This document shows positions 57,240 to 64,000 of a stretch of 64,000 bases of DNA, one piece after another (the first letter of the stretch is position 1; each line of letters opens with the position of its first letter). A program made the translations under genes and the position numbers. The DNA is taken from contig NC_087076.1 in NCBI RefSeq assembly GCF_026151205.1, forward strand, positions 12,004,902 to 12,068,901. The letters are read 5' to 3'. Below the pieces are notes generated by a model that was not told the origin of the DNA, did no database searches, and saw nothing but the letters and a program-made list of their open reading frames with translations. The stretch is from Bolinopsis microptera (taxonomy: Eukaryota; Ctenophora; Tentaculata; Lobata; Bolinopsidae).

Positions 57240-57362
57240 TTCAAGAGCAGTTAATAACGTGTCCAGTTGGTAATCTATATACAAAATAAACAAGATTGGA
57301 CCTAACACAGTTCACTGTGGGACAGCGCTTATCATAATCTGGAAGGACGACTTTTCTCATAA
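57240..57362 (-). mobile_element. Short LINE reverse-transcriptase fragment
   Basis: Minus strand has a copy of the GVPQGTVLGP region seen at 55.93-55.96 kb, with the bases for a following ILFILY-type stretch that the longer copy lacks. Decayed (GTCCCA/GCGCTGTCCC changes). Confidence 0.75.
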
Positions 57363-57582
57363 ACAAGAAACTAATGAGACTCTAAAGATTACCTCAAGTT
57401 CTACATTTACAACATGTTGCTTTTCAGTCTTGAGTCAGTTGTAGTTGTTTAAACTAAACCTCAAGTTTGTATACTATTTTTTATATCATGCAAAAACGGA
57501 TGATGATTAATCACTCTACACTCGACTGTCACGTTTTCAACCCGTTCTCTGACTCTTGCTGGCCCTGAACGACTATTCGAAA

Positions 57583-57663
57583 CCCTAACCCTCTTATCTG
57601 ATCCCAACCCTAACCCTAACCCAATCCCTAACAAAAGCATATGCTGAAACCCTAACCCTAACG
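57583..57663. repeat. Interstitial telomere-like repeats (CCCTAA)n
   Basis: Three short runs of AACCCTAACCCTAACCC separated by CTCTTATCTGATCCC and AAAGCATATGCTGA. TTAGGG is the usual metazoan telomere repeat. Confidence 0.8.
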
Positions 57664-58579
57664 AGAAGTTCGACCAACTTCCTTAAACGGTCATATCACG
57701 TGATCAAGACAGTTTTTCGGTAATATCTCGCCAGGGGAGCATTTTAACCCTATATCATGGGGGTGATTCTGAATCAGCGTCCGAAAATACATCGAATTAA
57801 ATTGGTTTCAACTGTTGGGGGTCCTTTTAGAAAAATCTCGAAGATCGACTGTAGAGTGATTTAGCACACTCGTGCAAAAACATGAAACTTGATGCTTTGT
57901 AATAGTGTACTTGTAGTAGTAGTTCAGTGTAAGCATAGTTGAGTAAGTCGTTACGCTCCATTTCATATAATTATTTCGACCTATCTTTTATTCGGTTCAT
58001 AGCTCGTCACGACCTAAAGCTAAGCGATGTACAGTAAACCCGCAGAGTTTGGGGAAAGGAAACATCCGCGGTAAATCGGGGTTCGCAGAAAATCGGGGTT
58101 TTGTTTGTTTACATTATAGGTACATGTTAAGCCCCGTTTGGGAAAAGAAACATCCGCGGTAAATCGGGGTTTTAACTTTTACTGTATCTGGTCACCATGG
58201 TGACGCGGTTAACCACTTAACATTCTGTAATTTGTTGTCGATTGGGTTACTTGAGGGTTGGGAAAAACGTTTTTTTGCGTTTTTTAAGACGAATTTGCGT
58301 TTTTTTCGAAAAAACTTTTTGAAAATGCCAGAAATCAACAAATTTCTGAACATCACGCAACCAGCGGTAGTTAAACATTTCTAAATTTCAACTACATTTA
58401 CATTTACAATTTCATCGTCAAAGATTTGAACTGTGGATTAGTAAATATCTGTCATTTAAACATCCAAGCTAACATTCTAGAAGCTTTCTATAATAATAAA
58501 TAGTAAATACACAGTTAAGTACAGTGTACACGTCTAGCTGTTTCATATTTGGCAGGATATCATTATCTAATCAGGTTAC
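57664..58579. other. Non-coding, repeat-derived sequence
   Basis: No gene. GGGAAA(A/G)GAAACATCCGCGG then TAAATCGGGGTT occurs at 58052-58083 and 58139-58170, a ~87-bp tandem-type duplication. Confidence 0.5.
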
Positions 58580-59295
58580 CACACGTGCCAGATGGAGCCG
58601 CGCAAACTTACACATCAGTATACTCGTACATTGAGCTATACTTAATTCTTACACTCGCGTCCCGCACGGCGTTCGTAGTCACTTTTTGTATCTGTTCTGT
58701 CTGTTTCGTCTGATCTCGTCTGCTCGATGATGGAGCCCCTGCGTGTATCATGAGCAACTGTAAAGTGTAAACCGGCTGCTATTCATGGATGATGGCTCAT
58801 CGCTACTATATAGTATATCTGTTCACGTTAGTCGTTAATTGGTTAATTCGTTAATTGGTTAATTGGTTAATTGGTTAATTCGTTAATTGGTTAATTGGTT
58901 AATTGGTTAATTGGTTAATTGGTGCTGACTGCCGTGAAATTAATCTTCATAGTTTTGTTCTTGTTTCAACGAGTTCTCATCACATCCCGCTCAGCATTTA
59001 GTGCTTGCCATTTCCTTAACCATGAAGACTTAAACAATGCTCAGATTTCCTAAGATTCGAGAACGTTTTTTGGACTTATTTTAAGAAAATTAAAAAAGTT
59101 TCGTTTTTTGCGTTTTTTAAAGATTTCATTTGCGTTTTTCCCAACCCTGGTTTATTTAGAGTTGTACGCCGTAAAAACATAAAAGCCGTGGTTTAACGCT
59201 TCATTAATATAAGGATATCTGATTTCTTGAACTTCTAAAAAGATTGACAGAATATAACAAGCTGCTCTTTATACTTTTATTATGATTACTATTTT
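58580..59295. repeat. ~700-bp direct duplication, right copy
   Basis: Partner of 56030-56735; its (TTAATTGG)n run (58835-58921) is longer, with TTAATTCG variants. Confidence 0.92.
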
Positions 59296-59954
59296 TCCAA
59301 AGATGTTATTTGGGTAAAATGTAGCGGATTTGGGGGGAAATTTGGTGAGATCCTTCACTATGAGCCTGCTAAGATTACATCGCACATAACCTATTTTTAT
59401 GAGTTCATCAATTTTATACAATATCATTATCATTAAATTTACTATCATGGTTCCTCTTTCAACACTTTAATTCCATCGCTAATCGCTTTGTTATTAGCCA
59501 AAGGCTACATGTAGTTGATTCCACACCTACAACTTATTTATGTGCAGCAAACTTGGGTAATCTCAGGTTGGATTATTCAACAGCGTAGTACATAACGTTG
59601 CCTTACACGATCGTTGAGTTTAATACAACAAATAACATAATGTTAATGTACTGAGGATCATGACAATTCAAAATGTATAAATCTAGAATTACTTTCATAA
59701 CTAGTTTAAAAATGAGGATAACTGGGGATAGTTGAGCTGGTGGGTACACGTCACGTACAGTAGTTCGCTACGTAGCTGTACTCTAGTTCGGCACGTATTC
59801 TAGTTCGACACGTACTCAAGTTCGACTCTTTCGAACTAGAGCACTGTTATCACCGGGATTGACATCTTCCGGGGAACAGCAACATAATCAGAATTTTATA
59901 TTAGTATTAAGAAACTTCATATATTATATTCTCTCTCTCTCTCTCTCTGTTTTG

Positions 59955-60045
59955 GTCAACGGTTTCTGGCCTCCTAGTGAAGAGGGAGGCCTTCTCGCCG
60001 TGCCCACAGAGTGTGATCCATCTGTGAAGATCTGCCAGATGTTAG
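59955..60045 (+). CDS. Possible internal exon, unrecognised
   Basis: The stretch coding NGFWPPSEEGGLLAVPTECD and SVKICQML looks protein-like and ends at a good donor (TTAG/GTGAGA at 60042-60051). It follows a CT run (59930-59950) that could serve as polypyrimidine tract, but no AG acceptor lies between that run and the frame, so the exon start is unclear. No family recognised and no neighbouring exon found. It may be a chance or transposon-derived frame. Confidence 0.2.
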
Positions 60046-60224
60046 GTGAGATTTCTTCAATGAATTTTATATTAGTATTAGTTCTTCAGAAACAGTAAGT
60101 TATATTAATTGCACTGTTTGTGCACGAAATGCTAGTAGGTACACTAATTCAAATGGTTGATCATCCCAGCTTCAAATAAACAAATGAGAGTGTCTAATTC
60201 ATGGCTTCTCCGATTTCTTTTTCC

Positions 60225-60330
60225 ATTTTTTGCAGTACAGTTAGATAGTAATCTGGTGGATTCGTGTAGTGTTATAGAGTCTCACGATTTGATAGTTCTT
60301 TCATTCAAATTTCTGATTGTATGGTCTCTC
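60225..60330. repeat. Dispersed repeat, copy 2 (inverted)
   Basis: Reverse complement of the second half of 5240-5365 (shared TGGTGGATTCGTGTAGTGTT). Confidence 0.7.
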
Positions 60331-60552
60331 CTTCTTTTTAGTTTAGTGTGGTTTAAAATAAAAGATGTTTTAATTTTGTCTTAGCCTTATATTGAGTTAT
60401 ACTCTTGTTCATTTTTACACATTTGCTCACATCACTCACAGTCAGCCGCTCTGACATGGTTAACCACTGCACCTTCCTTATGTTGTTGGTTAATCATATG
60501 AGCGGAATATAAATACCTCATTTCATTTCATTTCATTGTTTCAGCTATTCAG

Positions 60553-60948
60553 GGGGGGGGGGGGGGGGGCAAGTGGATATTTGTAGATATTTGGATAATG
60601 TCATCCACTTTTTTCGTGAATTATCCATTACAATAATCTACAAATATCTACATTTATCTACAAAACATGTATATCTCAAATATGTGGCCAGAAATTCTAC
60701 TGAAATTTTGGAGATAAATGTATAAATTTGTAGAATTTGTAGAATTTTCGTGAATTATCCATTGACAATAATCTAAAAATATCTACATTTATCTACAAAA
60801 AATGTAATCTCAAATATGTGCCCAGAAATTCTACTGAATTTTTGGAGATAAATGTATAAATTTGTAGAATGTCATCCACTTTATTCGTGGATTATCCACT
60901 CTACATTAATCTACAAATATCTACAAATATCCACTTGGCCCCCCCCCC
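60553..60948. mobile_element. ~396-bp inverted-repeat MITE with poly(G)/poly(C) ends
   Basis: Starts with a run of 18 Gs and ends with ~11 Cs; next inward are inverted repeats AAGTGGATATTTGTAGATAT and ATATCTACAAATATCCACTT. The 8-bp CTATTCAG lies on both sides (60545-60552, 60949-60956), a hAT-like target duplication, though the G/C runs blur the ends. Inside, a ~125-bp stretch (GTGAATTATCCATT... to ...AAATGTATAAATTTGTAGAA) is repeated in tandem. No coding capacity. Confidence 0.8.
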
Positions 60949-60956
60949 CTATTCAG

Positions 60957-61050
60957 CTATTCAGCTATTTATTTCCATTAGAATCTGTCTTCACTGAGTC
61001 TATTCAGAATCAATCAGAAATTTGAATGAAAGTTAGATAGTAGTCATGAG
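60957..61050. repeat. Dispersed repeat, copy 3
   Basis: Same strand as 5240-5330 (TCCATTAGAATCTGTCTTCA). The MITE at 60553 is inserted at its edge. Confidence 0.7.
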
Positions 61051-63597
61051 GCTCCATGATTGACTTGATTGTCGCTGTTTGGCACATGGAATGTGAATGA
61101 ACACCCCCGTAATTAGATTGTGCCAGGGGGATCACCAACTTTACGGGTGTTTAAACAACTTTCGTCTGTCTTTCAATGCTTGTAAATCAGTTTACAAAGC
61201 AAAGTGTGAGAAATATTTTGCCCTTAACTGTAGCAAAAATCATTTCTCACATCCTTCCGACGTTAAATTAAAGCTCTCAGCGCACGTTTTACGTCCTTGT
61301 TCACTGTTCAGCTGGACTGGGGAGTGAGGTACATACGTCAGAGTTGAGCCTGCCTTGGCGGTGTTTTAATTGTTTCCTATCAGCTCTTGATTGCACGGCC
61401 AGAGAGAGAAAGTTTAAAATTACTGCTGTTTTCTCTCCGCCGGCTGAGTCGTTTCCTGGTCCAATAGTTCCTGGTTTTCCTAGTTCTCTGGTTACTGTAC
61501 GGATCGAATGCTAAGGATAATCTCTCACTCTCTCCACGTCGTTGTAAGGTTATTAATAGTGCGTGCCAACGACCCATTTTCTTAGCTGACGTTTAACATA
61601 TTGTTCTAATTGACGCTATCGGGCTATTGTTTAGAGTAAATGAAGTATTGGGGAAGTATTGTAATTATTTACAAAGTTTAACATTCGTTTTTCAATTGTT
61701 TGAAAATTGTATACAATTTTTGAAAATTTGATTTGTCTAAATTTAACTTTAAGTTTAATGTTATTTAAAACAAGTTAAAAAGCCTTTCCTGCGCATCGCG
61801 GAGGATCCAGATTAGCACATTCTTTATTAACTTTAAAGTGGTTGCAATTTCCGGACAAGAACAATGAACATTATTGCCGAATCGTGTGATGACCAATTAT
61901 TATCACGTTCATGTTGTGACAAAGGAAACACCTTTCCTGCAAAGTCATTCTTAGGTCATAACTGTAAGAATTTAATTGGAAAATAACAGAAATAGTCCGA
62001 CCAATACAAACTAATATAAATAAGATATCGTTCAATTATAAACGTAAGTAATGTTTAGAAAATATAGAATCTCCCTACACATCCGTACGCCGCTTTACAC
62101 ATAGCTATTGCGAAGAAATTATTGCGTGTAAGCCTTTCCAAACACTCTCTCCTCCTATGAACAATGTTAATGATGAATGATATGTGAATGATCCCAATAA
62201 ACCAATCACCCTAATTATAAACTAATTACCTAATTATAAACTGGTTCTAGAAATGAAGTGAACACTCTCGGACACCAGTACGTGATGTGTACGCATTGTC
62301 AAGTGGAGTGAGGCCTGTGCTCTTGAACTGCAGCAAATTGTAAATTCGTCATGATTGAAGGATTTAACTTTGTTATAGTACCAGCCATAATAAAGTAATA
62401 ACAAAAGCTTGGTTTAATCTGCAAATGAGTGCCTGTCTCGGAGCCTTGCGAGCTGTTCCAAGACAGCTATATTACTTTATATTGTCTTGTACTTGGGTTG
62501 TACATTACTTTATTGGGTCGAATATTACTTTGTTCGACCCCTAGTCTCCAGCATGCAGAGTTGGTTGTCGAGCTCGATGTGCCTTATAAGTCCTCATTTA
62601 CTTATTTATATCTTTCATAAAATTTTGCGGATAATTTTATGACCGACTATTTTTGGGTCGACCTGTACTTATATATTTTCTTTAGAAATATTAGTCGCCC
62701 AAAAATCTACTGCCGCTTAGACAGTCAAAGGGGATGCCGTATATTCGATTATCTGAAGTTTTTGTTGGCCCAACCCATAGCACCGTGGTGTACCAGCGTG
62801 CCAGCCAGGCCATGGCACGACCGTAATTGTAAACATTGTTAACTCGTGTGTGACATATGTTTTGCAGGAAACTTGAAATATTCTGCATACATAGTTAAAC
62901 AAAAGAAATATGAAAACTTTCAATTATAAAAAGCGAAGAATCTGTTGATCCCTTTTCTTTGTGTATAAGGTGAGCATATTTTTAGAGTTAAACGAATTAT
63001 GTCGTGAATTATAATAGATGGTGTATATAACTGTAAGGTTTGAATATGATATTGTAGTCCCCCAAAAGAATGAGCTCTGACTTAAAGTAACTCTTGGTTA
63101 AGACTTTTAGCATGCTCAGTTGCAGATAATATCAATGACTAACATTTTGTATTTAATCGTATGTACGTCAGCTGGGTTCATGAGCGGTCGTCTGTTAGTA
63201 TGTTTTTCATGAATGACAACTTCATTTTATGTTAATGTTATTGAATTGATTTGTTTCACGTTGTAAACGATAGACACCTTCGCTACACCACATTAAACAT
63301 CACGGTAATCTTAAATAGTAGCCAATAACCGTAATTATATTAATTGATCAATCGTGAAATTGAAAACATTTTTCAGTATCGTTAAATTTCAAGGAAATTA
63401 AGATATAACTTGATGATTAATTAAATAGTAATTACCATTTGATTTGAATATTACTAATACTAACCCATTCAATCTACTAGGAAGTTGCTCGCCTATAAGA
63501 ATACAGATTTTTAAATCGCGTTGTTACTTATTATTGGCAATCCCATTTCTGATCGGTCGATTAAATGCTCTTCCTAATGAATTCTCGAGATTGAGTG
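61051..63597. other. AT-rich region without recognised genes
   Basis: Open frames up to 76 codons on both strands, none with a known motif or good splice sites. No tandem array. Confidence 0.5.
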
Positions 63598-63599
63598 TA

Positions 63600-63895
63600 C
63601 AGTGGGGTGCCATATGTATTCGTCGTTTCTGATAATGACAATACAAACAGTGTTAAACTAACAATTTTCATTGAACCATAACTCCGCTTCCGGACCACTG
63701 AATTACAAAATTCAAAAATGGGTGTTTAGAGAAAATTCCGAGATTTTCTCGGACGTTAGAAATTATGGTCATTCGTGCTTCAGAAGAAACTGGGCCTTTC
63801 AGAAGGGTCTGGGCCTTGTACTAGAGAAATTCTTCAGACTCGTAATTACACTCACTGCTAACAATATCTTATATCAGACATATGGCACCCCACTG
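63600..63895. mobile_element. 296-bp MITE with 17-bp inverted repeats and TA target duplication
   Basis: Perfect terminal inverted repeats CAGTGGGGTGCCATATG flanked by TA at 63598-63599 and 63896-63897. No coding capacity that matches a transposase. Tc1/mariner-type ends. Confidence 0.88.
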
Positions 63896-64000
63896 TAGTA
63901 TACTTATTCGAGCAGTGTGAAAGGTATGCACACTGTTTTTACTGCTTTTGTTCCGTTTTTCAGAGTTTCAAGTTGTTAAAAATATATTTATACAGCTTAC

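Noticed and set aside
61097-61327. 76-aa plus-strand frame with cysteines
   Set aside because: No known motif, signal peptide, splice sites or related copy; length is within chance for this region.

Overview
This is a piece of an animal nuclear genome. Genes are split by GT-AG introns, AATAAA signals follow coding ends, the proteins are metazoan (NRAMP transporter, BORC subunit KXD1, TRIM-NHL, BTB-Kelch, SH3 adaptor, discoidin-type secreted proteins, a secreted VPS62/aerolysin-like protein), and there are LINE, SINE and DNA-transposon remnants. An AT-rich marine invertebrate, perhaps a cnidarian, fits best, but the species cannot be named from sequence alone.

Layout. 0-5.9 kb: a 21-bp satellite touching the last exon of an unknown gene, two LINE remnants, and a broken discoidin-like exon between ~310-bp direct repeats. 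6.2-7.0 kb: single-exon HAD phosphatase. 8.5-15.4 kb: NRAMP metal transporter in 11 exons. 16.9-26.0 kb: a KxDL (KXD1) protein with a very long repeat-bearing N-terminus; its 3.9-kb intron holds two discoidin-family copies and a tRNA-derived SINE. 27.5-38.0 kb, minus strand: TRIM-NHL gene in 12 exons, with an intact BTB-Kelch gene on the plus strand inside intron 4. 39.8-42.3 kb: long GGGA/GA and CT tracts. 43.0-45.5 kb: small SH3 protein in 4 exons. 49.1-50.9 kb, minus: intronless secreted VPS62-repeat/aerolysin-like gene between ~460-bp direct repeats. 52-64 kb: no confident gene; duplicated segments, a pogo-type remnant, LINE pieces, telomere-like repeats and MITEs.

The most unusual feature is where the tandem arrays sit. 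In NRAMP intron 10 and TRIM introns 3 and 6 the repeat unit is the exon-intron junction itself, so the 5' splice site is present about 43, 46 and 3 times. Related arrays begin inside a donor (KXD1 intron 5), contain exon pieces (TRIM B-box exon), repeat a stop codon (BTB-Kelch), or end against an acceptor (first exon, NRAMP exon 3). Local expansion of exon edges seems to be a habit of this genome.

Functional links are inferential: NRAMP and BORC both work on late endosomes/lysosomes, and TRIM-NHL and BTB-Kelch are both ubiquitin-ligase families. Exon models were built by hand from reading frame, splice phase and family motifs; none has transcript support here.
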